The notes beneath the pieces are model-generated. The model was not told the origin of the DNA. It did not search any database and saw only the letters and a list, made by a program, of their open reading frames with translations. A stretch of 64,000 bases of DNA, taken from Membranipora membranacea (Eukaryota; Bryozoa; Gymnolaemata; Cheilostomatida; Membraniporidae). The stretch is from contig OU612068.1 of the NCBI GenBank assembly GCA_914767715.1, forward strand, positions 23,252,001-23,316,000, written 5' to 3'. Positions 1 through 13,577 of the stretch are shown here, piece by piece (positions within the stretch are counted from its first letter, which is position 1; every line of letters starts with the position of its first letter). The position numbers and the translations under genes are program-made.

Positions 1-874
1 TAGCGGTTTTATTGCATTGATATGGTGGTACATGTATATATAATAATGGTCTTTGCTCCATGATATCATCATTACTTACCAATTTGCTATGATTCATTAT
101 ACGAACCTTCGATCTATACAAAGACAGAAAATTCTGACTGACTAATTAATTGTGAATTTTGTGGTTGAGGCATGAGGAAAAATTAGTTTTTCTTGGAATA
201 CAAGGGGCGAATCTGAGAACTTTCTCTGTGTTTCGCTAGATTGCATATGGAAATTTCGATTAGGAGTCGAAAGAAAATACTTTATCTCAGCATGTTTTGT
301 TTTCCTCTCATTTGATGGTGCACATAATCTCTAAGCAACATACTAAAGCAAAAAGTCAGCTGTATGAATTTATAGATGTGTTTCAAATGCATAATTATCT
401 GCATAATCCCTAATTATAAAAATGATAACATACCACTTTTGATGCATTTGAAATTTATACATCTGAATAAGAGATCAGATATCCTTAGCTACTGAAGAAA
501 TTAAAGGATTAGGTGTGCTTATCTATTTGCACAAGGAAAGCCAAAACTGAAGACACCACATAATCCTATCGTGTTTCTCACTGTCTTCGGTTTTCTATGA
601 TCCTACTCGAAGCCATTTGGTATTGAGTGCTATCAAAATCATGTTCATCATGAATTAGGAAGAGATACTGGCTTAGTTGGAGTTGCTTGTCAGCGAAGGT
701 AGACAAATAGATGTCATCAACTGTTCTGTGGATCACAATCACAAAGCAATGATCAAGTTTCCAATCAATGAAAACATATTACCACCCTGTTTAACAACAA
801 CTTTTGTAAAACCTTTCCCTCAAAGTAAGGTCCAGGTAGTTTTCTCATAATGTTAAGTTCTTTTTATTTTATAG
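1..874. other. intron or upstream gene sequence, no exon recognised
   Basis: AT-rich sequence ending in the acceptor (TTTTATAG) of the first visible SBF exon at 875. On the + strand it is presumably an intron of that gene. I see no coding stretch, RNA gene or clear mobile element; an imperfect inverted repeat lies around 365-475 (CAAATGCATAA against TGATGCATTTG with partly matching flanks). The myotubularin P-loop exon expected just before 875 was not recognised here, so it probably lies left of the window. Confidence 0.5.
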
Positions 875-3800
875 ATAATCAGCGTGGCAGAGTTACTACT
901 GGACCCTTACTACAGGACATTTGAGGGATTTCGTACACTCATAGAGAAGGAATGGTTATCGTTTGGTCACAGATTCGCACATAGAAGTTATCAGATGGCT
1001 AACAATCAGTCGAGTGGCTTCGCTCCAGTCTTCCTCCAGTTCCTGGATGTAGTGCACCAGGTAGGTATTTATCTTAATTGTGCCCTTGAGCTATTTTCTT
1101 ATCAATAGTTCAAAACACAGTTTCTTTTAAAAGGTTATGACTCAAACTGCTCAATGAAACAGAATTGCATGTAAGCAGGTACCTGCATTTCCTCCAAAGT
1201 GGACATAAAACTGAATAAGGGCGATAAATTATCATATGGTGAGGTATAAATTGTATTCTGCAGTTCATAGATCATGGTCTCTAGGTCCTTAGGTTTCTAT
1301 GGCCATTATTGGTTTTAATCCAAAATGTAAGTATCAAGTATTTATTATTGTGTCTTTTATAATACGCTCAAATATTAAATTTCTCAAGAAATCTCAATAC
1401 ATGGTGTTATTTTATCTCATATTATGAAGATTAATTGTCATGTATTATTTGCAGATACACAAGCAGTTTCCCATGTCATTTGAGTTTAACCAGTTCTTCC
1501 TCAAGTTTCTGGCATATCATCACCTGTCTAACAGATTCAGGACATTCATGCTGGATGCGGAATGTGACAGATTAGAGTACGGCTTCTTACTGGATGACAG
1601 GCCCAGAATAGGTATGTGTGATAGCTTGAGACACAAAGCTTGATTTTTGGGGGTTAGCCACCACCGACCCTCACTGCCCCTCACTGTCCCAAACAAAAAC
1701 AGGTACTCTAATTAGATAATAACATTTGTATGCTCATTTCCTGTGTCGGATAAGTCTAATTTACACCTGTATGACTATCACTGCCTGCTTCCTGTGTAAT
1801 GACTGATATATATGGTAATCAAGCTGAGGTGTGATAATAATATCACAGGCCAGGTAACTATGAATCTGGCTTTACCAAAACTACAATATGTACTGGTATT
1901 TTTATCACAGCTTAAAAAATTTCTTCAGTCATAGTCTCGTTATCCTGTGATACCTTGTGAGAAACTTTAAAGTCACTTGTTTTTTTTCCCGTATCAGTAC
2001 GGGACTACGGACTGTATACTGTTGTGCACAGGATTATTTGAGGTCAGATGTCCTTTCAGACACCACCATGATCCGCTGTATTCATCGCACATAATATGAC
2101 ATAAATTCCTTTGTCAGGTATGGCTGCCGCTGAGCCCACAGCTAATATGGGTAACAGTATATGGGATTATATAGATTTGCACAGAGCTAAGAGCTCCGTA
2201 TTCCATAACTTCTACTATCTCAAAGAAGAGACACCAGATATGGTATGTAATGTACACCAGGCTGGCTGATAATAAGCAGCCATGATATGCAACTATAAAA
2301 CAAAGAAAAGTGTTTCTAGCTGGCTAATAAGGCCAATTAAGCAGTATTTAAGAAATTATGGTTATCCAATTAATAAACAGTACTATAAGACAGCTGCTAG
2401 GTGTCAATCAGCCATAGCCCAAGTTCACAGATAAAACCAAAAGTTTTGTTGAACGGGTGGTGGTTATAATTATGAAGATAACCATGGTGTTTGTTTATAA
2501 CATACTTATATATATGAAAACCTCAATAAAACACATAATAAAAATGATAATAAAAATAATAATGATGACACAGTTTCTTTGCTTTTACCAGGTATTGAGA
2601 CCTCACTCTAACATGGCTAATCTGGAGGTATGGGATTACTACACAGAGGAGAATCTGGCACATGGACCGGCATATGACCTTGAACTCGTTACCAAGGAGA
2701 CACAACAACATGCTAGTGAGATGGCGTTCGAGGAGGACCATACTGAGGCTTCAGGTCGTGTTACTATAAATAACTGTTATGATAACGTCAAGCTGAAGAT
2801 GTCCCATGCATTCACCTCGCTACTACAGGTTTGTCTTTAATCAGCTAAACCAACTGTGACTTGTATTCTTTATTCACACCGTATATGAAATTAAAGATAG
2901 TATATGAAAGGAATTAACTACTCTATGAAGAAGATACATAATTTTTCCACTTTCTTTCCTTTCAACTCAGAGTGGTATATTCTAAGCAAACAACCACCTT
3001 CTTGTGGCAAGAATAACTTATTTTTGTTCTTCCGCCGGTTAATCTCATTATTGTTTCTTTGATCCGATAAAAGTGAGCGGAAATCCTAATTGGGCATGTG
3101 AATTAGCCACCCACAATGCAACATTAACCTTGAGTTTACATAATGATCCTCCTGACAGTTCCAATTTTTGTTGTGAGATAATATCCATGGGTATTTACAC
3201 ATATATGTATGTAAATATACTTTTATTTTTTTGAATGTTTTTCATGCAGTGACAGAAAAAAAAACTTAAAAAATATGTTTTTGACATAATCACTGATTTG
3301 ATTTAGGAGATATCTACTATAGAGAAGGAGTTGAATCAGTTTCCCAGTAAGTGGAATGATGTGATAGACAGGCTTCAGGACTCCAGTCAGACGGATTACT
3401 TCAGGAGACAGTATTCTCTTAGTACTCAATACTACAGATCACATGGCAGAAATGTACACAAGAGATCTACCATTGAGTTCTTAGGTTTGTTTGGGTGTTG
3501 TCATACTGCTATTTTGTTTTTTCTTCACCAATTTTTTATTATATGAAACTAATCTGAGCTTGTCTAAACTCTGACCAGATTTACAGCGGCATGCTGATAT
3601 TAGAGATAAGTTTAGTAGCCAGGTCGTAGTCTAAACATTTAGATAACAGCATACTCACTATACATGCAGAGAGTTTAGGACAATCTCCCTGATGCTAAAA
3701 GTGTTTTGTCATAATATGGCTCAAAAGTTGTTTCCTCTTAAGGATACCAACAATTTCAATGTTGATTATTTCAGGGAGTTTGGGACCCTAACCCAAACTC

Positions 3801-5320
3801 CCTGATTATACTTACCTGATTTTTTATAAAGGGGAAGATGATTTAAGAGTTATGTCCTTTTTGGTATATTCTAGTTTTCCGCTTTTTTAGTAAAGGGAAA
3901 GATGATTCCACAAGCGACTAAGATGTTTAGTCAGCCTCACGCATTTGAGAAGTATCACTACAGCACACCACAGGCCTGTGACTACTGCTCTCATATACTG
4001 TGGGGTATAATGAAGACTGGCCTCAAGTGCTCCGGCTGTGGTTACAACTGTCACGAGAAATGTATGTCACACGTACCTAAGAATTGTACAAGTGGCCGAG
4101 CCAGAGACGACTCCAGTAATAGTACGAGTAGCCAATCAAATCATCCGGCTCAGTCTCCTAGTGATGGTTAGTATTAGTATAAGTATTATTATTGTTATTA
4201 GTATTTGTGATCTCATAGATAGACTATTCAGAATTGTGTGTGATCAAACCTTTTACTATTCAATGCTAAGCATATGGTCTCCATTTGTAGTTATACCTTT
4301 ACAGCAATATAGTACAAAGTCTAATTATAGTATGCCAAGAACAGATCGTCCTTGAAGCCTGGTTGTACATAGCCACAACAAGATTCATGCTCCTCATACT
4401 CCTTCATAGCTTGACAAATGGCATATTCAAATATTATTCAGATGATAAAACAATGGCAGAAACTATCGGATTTAAGCCAGAGCAGAAATCTAAGACATAT
4501 GAAGGCTATCTATATAAGCAGGGAGTGTTACTGAAGGGCTGGAAGGCTCGCTGGTTTGTTCTCGACTTTCTCAAACATCAGGTACAAATTGTTTGTTGCG
4601 CTTCATATCAAACAGTTTTCAAAGTGTTTTGTTTCAAAATTGCTGTTCATTTCTCTTGTTGCTGGGTTTGATGTGAGGTTACAATGAAGTAGTTTCTCTG
4701 CCTTTGTTTTAAAAAAGTTGCTAACCATCTGAGAATTGCTTGACTATACTCTATTTGTGTTCATCAACTCATAAGTTTGTTTTGCCATGTCATTAGCTGA
4801 GGTACTATGATGATAAGGACGACGGACACTGTAAAGGATTTATCGATCTGGCTGAAGTTGTAAGTGTGGCTCCTACTAAACCTGCCCCAGGAGCTCCTAA
4901 GAAGCATGATGAGACGGCCTTCTTTGAGGTGAGTGGTTCATAGTATAAGTCAACCTTCATCCTCAAATGAACAGCAGACACAACAGACCATACTAGATAT
5001 ACATATAGTTGCTTGCCCGTGTTTGTACATGAGGCTACCAGCGACAAAGTGCCTCCATACATACTATGAGTAATTAATGTGAATGCTTAGCTTTTATAAA
5101 CTTCTTTGAAACCCCTCCCTAATCTGAAACATGAAAAAATACGAAAATAATGTGACTATAAGGAGTTGACCCTGGGTTCAAGCTGAGCAAACTCTCTAAC
5201 CTGTTTGTCTGGTTTTTGTTGCAGATGAGGACAACAAAGAGACAGTATGTATTTTTGGCAGAGACAGCTGAATACGCCCACAAATGGGTAGATATTATAC
5301 AGAATAGAATTACAAGCTGA
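875..5320 (+). CDS. SBF: SBF1/SBF2-type (MTMR5/MTMR13) pseudophosphatase, 3' part
   Basis: Nine exons encode the last 508 residues: 875-1060, 1455-1611, 2118-2242, 2592-2828, 3307-3484, 3891-4166, 4442-4581, 4797-4928, 5225-5320 (TGA). All joints are phase-consistent. The first exons give the end of the myotubularin-like domain ([66 protein letters not shown]), matching vertebrate SBF1/SBF2 closely. A short coiled-coil-like segment follows (exon 3307), then a C1 zinc finger (exon 3891: H-x12-C-x2-[13 protein letters not shown], final C) and a C-terminal PH domain ([20 protein letters not shown] ... [12 protein letters not shown]). In the family, DENN domains at the N-terminus act as Rab exchange factors and the phosphatase domain is inactive, binding active myotubularins. 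That N-terminal part is outside the window. The C1 domain is absent from the human proteins as I recall them. Family assignment is secure; SBF1 versus SBF2 is not resolved. Confidence 0.93.
3771..3805. repeat. short perfect hairpin in an SBF intron
   Basis: The arms TCAGGGAGTTTGGG (3771-3784) and CCCAAACTCCCTGA (3792-3805) are exact reverse complements with a 7-base loop. It lies about 85 bases upstream of the C1-domain exon at 3891. It could be a mini inverted-repeat element or a structure near the splice acceptor; nothing else identifies it. Confidence 0.6.
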
Positions 5321-7481
5321 GTAGTTCAGAGGTGAATGAACCCACAGCTTTCTGTGTGGTAATACGCCAAGAAGGAGGAGATAACTCGTCACGCTACAGG
5401 CGATACTACCAGACAGTCCGCAATGATATGAATCTCATCGATAGTGTTAGCGTTTTGGGTCCACTCTCCACAACATTTGACCAATTTTGACAGTATGCTA
5501 TCTAAGGGACGGTGATGTATGATATGCTTTCATGTCTCATTTGCTCATGTTTTTGAAAGATTTTTCGCCAAATTTATTGTGACAACCTTAGGTCACAGAA
5601 AAAATACCTCAAAGTTCAAGGTCATCTCTTCTCTATGGGACTAAAATATTATGTTCTTATCCAACTGTCTAGTCCTTCAATGAGATTTCAATCAAACTTT
5701 GGTGTAAAACCTTAGATTACAATTACTTTGGTGATTGCCTACCAACTATGTTTTGTTTTCTTTTTCTATTATTTTGTGAGTGTAATTGCCTGAATGTTGA
5801 GTTTTGTTTTCCTACCCGCTCAATTCTTTGCTATAAACGTAGGGGACGGCACCACCTATAATGACTTAGGGTGCCGTTATGCTCAGAGTCAGGATGGCTC
5901 GTATTGTTTTTCTAGATGAGCAAACAACTCCTCAAAACCCAAATAATTTTACCAAAATTGCCTTCTATTTTTATGATTGTGGTCCGCAGATAGTTTGTTT
6001 ATTTATTAGAAAACTAGAGAATATGAGGGAAAACTTCATTTGATCTGCAACCTTTATTTTACATCATATTTTCGCAAACAACTTTGGTTCATCATCATTT
6101 TGGCAATAATGACTAGCTACGTAAAAAAATTATTTTATAGGAAATTGCTGTTATAGAATTGATAACTAGTATAGTTATCTCACTTACGTTATGTCATTTG
6201 GTACATGAATGTAATTATGTACAGTGTATAAAATCACTCTTCAATAATTATAATAGAAATAAAATTAAAATATGAATTGATTAAAAAACCATGTTTATAA
6301 ATAAATCTCATCTTATCTTTGCGTTCAGTGAAACTGTGCGAAATTGGATGCCAATAATTACCTACGCTATCATGAAAAAGCTGCAACCAGAACATCCTGA
6401 GATTTCTTGCATGGTAACGAAGCGATATGATGAGAATTGAAAGCACAGACAACACTGCAGCATGATGCAAACAAAAAATGTATCAGTCAAAATTCTGGTC
6501 AATGCCACACATACATCTAGTTTCACAGTAGCTTCTCTAAGAGCATGTAAAACCACTTTCAAATGAGTACAGCCTTTAGAAGGATGACAATAGCAGGCTG
6601 CCGTAATCTCTGCAGAAATGTATGATGGCTTCACATTCAGGGTCAAAAGTCAAGGTTAAATACCTTAATTCAAGTTACTGAGTATCAATAAGTTAACAGG
6701 CCTTGGTGGGTGAAACACAGTCCGGTGGGTGATACAAGATTGTTAATCCTCACGATATTGAGCAAGACTGCATCAATTGAGCCGACTGTCCCCCGAAATA
6801 CTCGGCTGTAAAACAAAAAAGCAAATACATGTTAGCATGAAAACTGGTCGTGAAGAGGTACGGGTGGGGCACCTGCCTTGCCAAACACACACCTTCGGTG
6901 GAATCAGTACCCAGAAACGATGGTGATCATGGAAAACCAGCAGTATTGAGAGAACTAGTGCCATGTGTAGGTGAAACCAAACGAATATAATGATACACCA
7001 AGGGGAGGATTGTAAGAAAGCCATAAAAATAATCACATGCAATAGACAACTGATACCAGTGTGAGTACAAAGCAAAGAATCATCCAGCGGTTGGTGCGAG
7101 AAGATTACTTCAGAGCTTTTACTATAGTTCCCAATCGGTTGTGATCATTGATTTGCGGAGCAAACTGCTACCAAATTAAAGCATATCTACAAATCTATGT
7201 GGAGTCTCTAAAAACTTGTTGTTGGTTCCATTTTTGAAGTCGCCAAAACCAAGAGATCTAGTCTGGCACTGAATATTGAATTTGCTGACATGACGGTGTG
7301 TTTTGTAATTCGACAAATACATATGCAACAAGTCACCAAAAACACAGAATAGAAATAATAGTTGGTCAGAATTCACAAGTTAAATCATAACACAATTTCT
7401 GCCTGGGGTATAAGCTTACAACATTGATATTGACGGTTTGAGGCAAAGCTCTAAAGCGTACCTACTAATCCGGATGGGTGC
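5321..7481. other. convergent intergenic region, 3' UTRs of SBF and BAX
   Basis: About 2.2 kb between the SBF stop codon (+) and the BAX-like stop codon (-). Open frames here (for example 6234-6470, 6362-6646 and 6773-7075 on the minus strand) show no recognisable domain or coding composition. The region most likely holds the two 3' untranslated regions. Confidence 0.5.
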
Positions 7482-10400
7482 TTATTTGGAGTATTTTTTA
7501 TACACATAGAGGGCAGTAATTATACCAGTAAGAAACACACCTACAGCCTGTCCAGTGGTTGAACCAAAGTACTCTTGGATGGCTTTCTATAAATAAAACA
7601 ACAACAACAATCATAGCAAACAGGCATGAGAAATCAAACTACCCGCCAGCTATGAACAACGCGGCGGGATCTATCAAAGTTTGCAAGGACTGGGTGATCA
7701 CAAGAAGCAATGTTTGGGTTTTGTTATTTTGAAAACTCTGTTGTTGGGTGGTTGGGCTTAGGTGCCGAAGGGAATAGATTCACTAAAACGTCTAAGATAT
7801 TTCTGCATCAGGTTGGGATAGCTAAAGAAAGCATGACAAATCAAATGATCAAATATATCCACAACACATATTATTGCTAAAAATTGTTCAAGCTATACAG
7901 CAGAAAGTCTATGTGCGTTGTTAGTTTAAAAAAATGCATGATATAAAAGGACAAATCTAAATGCAGTGCAAGGATAAAATTAAGCTAGTTTGGAATGAAA
8001 TGACCCTTTACTCCCCATTTGCTGCCTTGGTTTTGACGATTAATTTCAACAACTTAATGTGACAGCATACAAAGCAGAAACAAACTACTTTGAGATAAAA
8101 AAATGAGCATCATCCAATCAAAGTGACGGTACAAATAATAATGTGCAATGCCATCGAGGTGTGTTTTTAATTGTAATTAAAAAATGAATGTCAAATTTAA
8201 CAGATGCACATAGTTTCATTTCTCAGCGGGACAGGACAAGCGATCAGTCATCAGGTTTTTTGGACGAGGCTTAGTCATTACCCTATTAGAAGCTGAGTAT
8301 GACTAGTAACTTAATGCACCAGGTTCTGTATCAAAATTTACAGAATCAGATGTGATGCAATACCAATTCTTATCTAATTATAGCCAGGAGATGGTCATAT
8401 CTAGAAAAGCTGATTCCCTCTGTGAATGCGGGAGGGGGGAATACGTAAAAAGCTAAGAATCCTGCCGCAGCGACAGAGGCGCAGCGCATCGGTACCCAAC
8501 TTTTACAATAGCACTCCGCCTCCACCGAGGGAACAAACTTGGTCTAGTTCATATTCTCATGGCTAATCATAATATACAACTATCAACTTCTTTTATTTAA
8601 CTCTATGAGGCCAATGCACCTTTACAAAAGACTTGTCAATTCACAGATACTGATAGTCCTTGGCTTGTGTCCCGACCACAGCTTTTTTCATGTCGTAAAT
8701 GATGATTAATGACAAGTAAAACAGACCAGTAAACATTCAGACAAACTCACCCAGCCGCCTCTAGAGATTATCCAAGAAGCTACATAATCTTTAATAAACT
8801 TGACTACCCATTCTATAATAGTTCGGATGACTGACACTTTGGATATTGCCTACAATATCAAATAGAACCTTCAACTCAAAACCTATGTTTAAAGTGACAC
8901 CCGCAACCACAGATATTAGATAACTACTGTCTCTGCTGTTGTTCACTTGTTCCATGATGTACATTACAAAGGATAAGACAAACCAATAATTATATGGAAA
9001 TAGCCAGCGACACAACAGCTGAGCCGAATTTAGTAAGGCTTGAGTAGTGAGGTTAGCAAACTAGTTTTATTTAATAAATTACAGGGTGTTCCTGGGAATG
9101 GTTCATAATAATCATTAGGCCTACAGAATCAGTGGAGGTGTATGTTGAGATATAAGCAACCAACAATTTATCTGCATGAAGGGAGAAGATATGCGATGAA
9201 TAGACATCTACTTACCTTTTTAGCCATTTTATAAGCAAAATAAAATAACATGACAACTCTGCCCCAGTTAAAGTGGCCATCTGCGAATATTTCTCTAGCT
9301 ACGTCTAAGAATGTACCCTGATGCGATTCAGGTGATAATCCATCTATCATGCTGTAAAACAGAATTAGAAGGTGATAATGACGATAATAGATGGGCAATT
9401 ACTTGGTTCTGGTTTGTGCTATAGGATTTTATCCCAGTTTTATTTAGAGGAATCCAAGTAGAAACAAGTAGAAAAACAATTGCAAAATCTTTCATCAGAA
9501 GGACATGTATGTTTGGATCGAAGCTATATGGTAACAGGAAAATTAATATCTGAGCATTATGACTCATCCTTTCCCAGAACAGCAAGGTGGACAGGGCCCC
9601 AAGGTATAGCAATGCAGAGTGCCACAAACTTTGCCTTCTCACATACAACATCCTTGATTAAAACCCAATATAATAAAGAGAATCAGCTGGCAGCAAATAT
9701 GGTAAGGAATTTCCTATAAAAAGATCTCAGCTGATAAAAGAACCAATCATACACGAAGGTGAATTAGATTCAGGTACATGTATCGTCATGTCACTTCTTG
9801 GCTGCACTTTCCTAGCTACTAACATGTTGATGATATCAAGTGAAACACAAGTGTTGACTAACATCTAATAAGTGCTATTTACAGAGTCATGTTGTTATTG
9901 GTAAGCAAGGTTTTCCCCAGAGAAATGATGAACTCATATTTATGGTTGAGCAATGCATGATATCATCAGATATGACTTATGTAGCACTTTAGTGGGAGAG
10001 GGTTATCTTAGTGTGGTTTTGTCCTGGATTTGCCTCATATCCTACCCCGAAAATAGCGCTGTCCACCTGTAGTTTATCATGGCTAAGAATGCTATAAGAT
10101 AAAGAATGCCACTATATGATGACTCAGGACAGTGCAATGCACTTTGTTTTGTTCCTAATGTTTACTTATTGACGTAAGGCCCACATTTACCAGCCTGAAT
10201 CATGACTAACTGCATTGAGGCAGTTAGATGTTAGGTACTGTTCAAAACAAGTGATATTAAGATGGTACTTTTGAACAGAGGGCACCAAAATTCCCCCAAC
10301 ATATCAGACTGTAATCTTCTTTTCCAGAAGTAAGTAAGTTCCAGTAATTATGTACGATCTAACACATCCAAAATATTATAAAAGAAGTGTGAGCTATAAG

Positions 10401-12228
10401 CCCTCACGATAACAGCTAGGAGTCTTTGGGCCTTCCCTATAATGGACGTCACATGGAGTGATGTATGGTCAGGGTAAGACAATGAAGAGGACTACTTACT
10501 CCTGTAATTGATGATCTCCATCTAATTCATCTCCTATCTGACGTAGTGCACTGGCTATTTCTCTATAATTCTCTCCTACCACTGGTGGACCTACCGATGA
10601 GAAACTAACATTGCTGAGAGAACCCCACAATACAGTTACCATACTAGATTGCCAGTCATGCTTCTGGCTGATCAAGACTATACTATACTAGATGTTGGGT
10701 TATTTTTGTACAATGCACTCTACTTAGCTTCATTAACTGGTCAAGTATTACAAATTCCTTCGCAATTCACTGAACTGAATAAAGCAATGTACGATGTACA
10801 AAACAAGACAGAAGGGATTGTGTTGAAATGACGTCATTTTATGTTGTAGTTGTAGCTCTAAGTTTATCTGTCATAAGCGGTAGTGCCCAAGCTGCTGTCA
10901 TTGGGGGTGGATGTGGCGCCCACAAGCAGCACTAGTACCCCCTGATCAATATAGCTTAATATAGCTTAATAACTAGTGACAAATACCTCTGGGTGTGCCT
11001 GGCTCATACAGATCTTCTTCTCTGATCTGATCACTGAGCCCTTCTTGAGCCATTCTCTCACTAATGAAATGTGTCATCAGTACTCTGGCCTGATCGCCAA
11101 TCACCTGACGCCCCTGGTCAGAATCATCAGCACCAGCATAATCTACGAGTATACAAAATTATGAAGTATAACAATCCTTTAAATGTGTATGTATAATGCT
11201 AGTCTATTCGCTATGAAACCTCAGGGTGCAAATACCTCTATCCAACTGGTGTCATGTATTTGTCGGCTCCGGTAACTGGAGTTCAGTGAAGCTAAGTAGA
11301 CAAATGGTAAAACATAATGATATCATGCAATTTGTACATGGACAAAAATTAATCCTATTTTTTATGAAACTATTTTGCTCAAACTCAGCGGGTGCATCAG
11401 TTGACTAGCTGGTATATTCCTGCGCCAGTACTTAGAAGACTGCAGTAAAAACAGGTTGCCACATTTTCTCTCATAGATGCAAAGCACACCTTCAGCTACT
11501 GCTAAATATTGATGGTTTAATTCCGCATGGTGTGACAAATGAACATTGAACTGCATCTGGGAGTAAAGAATATGTGAGCGCTGTTACTTGAAACCTGATA
11601 CAGTTTGATCATGCATAGTCAAAATATTGAGTATACATTGGATCAGACCAGGGAGAATGGTCCCTGATCAGACAACTTTAATATTATTCTTATCTATTCC
11701 AGGTTATCTAGTAAGTACTCTGACAATCAACCTTTCCAGAAGGAATAATTGAACAGATGTCTAGCAGGCGTGTTGACATGTGAGCTATAATATCTGGAAG
11801 AATTTCTGGACTCCTACACAAACCCATCAGTTCAAAGTTTGTAAAGACAGGCTGCTTTGTTGAACCCTCTGCTGGTCAACTGTGGGCAACTTCACACCAA
11901 CTCAGCACTCATGAATGAAGACACATTCCATTAATACAATTGATTAACTATGATTATATAGTAATGTCAATTGTATTGATGTGTAGATAGTTGAACTAGT
12001 TAAATAAAATTGTGGTAAAAAATAAAACATATATTATAAAAGTAAACAACCTTCAATCATATCAACATCAGACTGAGCCTCTGAGCTAGCTGAGGTGATT
12101 GAACTCAGAACTGATATTGAATTTGATCAAAAATATTTTACACAATTCATGTGAAGCAGCATAGCATAAAAGAAAAACACACCTTCAGGATTATTCCACC
12201 ATGGGTTATCTTCACCACCTTCTGCCAT
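7482..12228 (-). CDS. BAX: BAX-like pro-apoptotic Bcl-2 family protein
   Basis: Seven exons in transcript order: 12183-12228, 12051-12089, 10987-11142, 10500-10590, 9216-9351, 8751-8849, 7482-7586. They join in phase to 672 bases, a protein of 223 residues, close to the usual length for BAX/BAK. A BH3 helix is clear (IASALRQIGDELDGD with the Leu-x3-Gly-Asp core), followed by BH1 (DGHFNWGRVVMLFYFAYKMA), BH2 (SWIISRGGW) and a C-terminal transmembrane anchor (GQAVGVFLTGIITALYVYKK). Members permeabilise the outer mitochondrial membrane in the intrinsic apoptosis pathway. BH1 with LFYFA and the GDELD BH3 resemble BAX more than BAK. The start codon (MAEGGEDNPWW) opens an acidic N-terminus; the phase fit of the two small 5' exons supports it, but transcript evidence is lacking. 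The exon at 12051 uses a weaker donor (GTTGTT). The gene is convergent with SBF and head-to-head with LDAH. Confidence 0.93.
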
Positions 12229-12734
12229 TATGATATCTTCTTCTGGCTGAAGTCTTCTCCACTTTTGATATACAGTAAGATCAAAATCTTCCTAGGTTCT
12301 TGAATTCCTGAGTTCTCTCAATTTTTATTTGGAAATAAAATGCAGAAAGTGGGCTCAACAAAGTCATCCGGTTTGGAATTCCAAGTGATGTCTAGTGAAG
12401 TTTATGGTGGTTTTATTTCAAGTATTCTCCTCAAGGTTTAGTGGAGATCCTTGGCCAGGCCACACCCCTTTTATATAATATGAAAATTGCTTTCTCATAT
12501 CATCTCTACTAAGCAGATTTCTTCAATCATTTGTAATTTTCTTTTTGTAGTAGGGGTCAACCACTGGCAGACTTTAGGAAAATACCCTGCACATTAAATT
12601 ATGAAACCACAAGAGGATTCAACATTTTTTGATTGCCAGCTGTAGTCAGACATGACACCTCAACCAATGAACTAAACCTTCATTGCCTCAACTCACCCAT
12701 TCTTTCCATGGTCACCCATTCTTTCCATTCTTTC

Positions 12735-12878
12735 CATGGGCACCTGCTGGGGATCTGCCCAGCAGTACACTTTGCCCATGTCCACTATCAACCACCCATA
12801 AAACAACTTTGTTTTGTGGGTGGTTGATAGTGGACATGGGCAAAGTTTACTGCTGGGCAGATCCCCCAGGTGCCCATG
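12735..12878. mobile_element. palindromic MITE (family 1, copy 1) with 8-bp target duplication
   Basis: A near-perfect palindrome of 144 bases. The left arm runs from CATGGGCACCTG at 12735 to about 12803, and its reverse complement from about 12811 to GGTGCCCATG at 12878, with a loop of about 7 bases. The flanks carry the exact direct repeat ATTCTTTC at 12727-12734 and 12879-12886, an 8-bp target site duplication of the size made by hAT-type transposases. There is no coding capacity, so it is a non-autonomous element. Confidence 0.75.
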
Positions 12879-13473
12879 ATTCTTTCTTCTCCCTCACTCA
12901 ACTTCCACACCACTGTGACTCTTGCCAATGGACTGAGCAATGAACTCCCTCTCCATTCATTGGACTGAGGGTGTTCATTGCTCTTACCGTCTCCAAGGAT
13001 TTACTCCTTGCTGTTACTGTTTGTGTATTATATTATTAAGGGCTGCTAGAAACCACCATCCAAAGAAGTGTACTTGTATGCCAGACCATTGAACCAGATT
13101 ATTGGTTTTACATCTGTGTGTGGCAACATGCCCATGGGACCTGGCCTGGGGCTTGCAATTAAATGTTCTTTTCCTGAAACTGTACAATTTATTAATATTA
13201 TCCGGTTGGGGGTGTGAAACAGATACTGGAATTTTAAGCAAAGTATACATGCTTACAAGACCACAAACAAGGGTCAATGGCCCATAAGGATTCTAATACA
13301 ATAAGTAAGTTAACTATCAGCCTATTAGTCTAATAAAAACAGTCAAATCACCTATGAACTCCATTACTGCGGTCTTGGAAATCTGTCTTCACATCCTTTG
13401 TTGTTATGAGAGCTTGTTTGACACCATATCGCTGGGATGAGAAATGGATTTCTTTTATAAATAGCCGACTAGG

Positions 13474-13577
13474 CATGGACCCCTGGGACATACATGCCTC
13501 TACTTTGCCGATGTCCAGTATCACATTGGACATTAGATATTGGCAAAGTAAGGACATATAAGTCCCAGGGGCCCATG
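13474..13577. mobile_element. palindromic MITE (family 1, copy 2) with 8-bp target duplication
   Basis: A 104-base inverted repeat with ends CATGGACCCCTGGGAC and GTCCCAGGGGCCCATG. Flanking 8-mers CGACTAGG (13466-13473) and CTACTAGG (13578-13585) differ at one base. The inner arms contain TTTGCCGATGTCCA, close to TTTGCCCATGTCCA in the hairpin at 12735-12878, and the outer ends are similar, so the two look like one family 600 bases apart. This copy is more diverged between its arms, which suggests it is older. Confidence 0.65.

Noticed and set aside
6234-7376. Several minus-strand open frames of 66-100 codons downstream of BAX
   Set aside because: No recognisable domain, low-quality composition and overlapping frames; they fall in the expected 3' UTR or convergent spacer.
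11640-11680. Palindrome-like GATCAGACCAGGGA / TCCCTGATCAGA
   Set aside because: Short and imperfect, with no flanking duplication or second copy; not enough to call an element.
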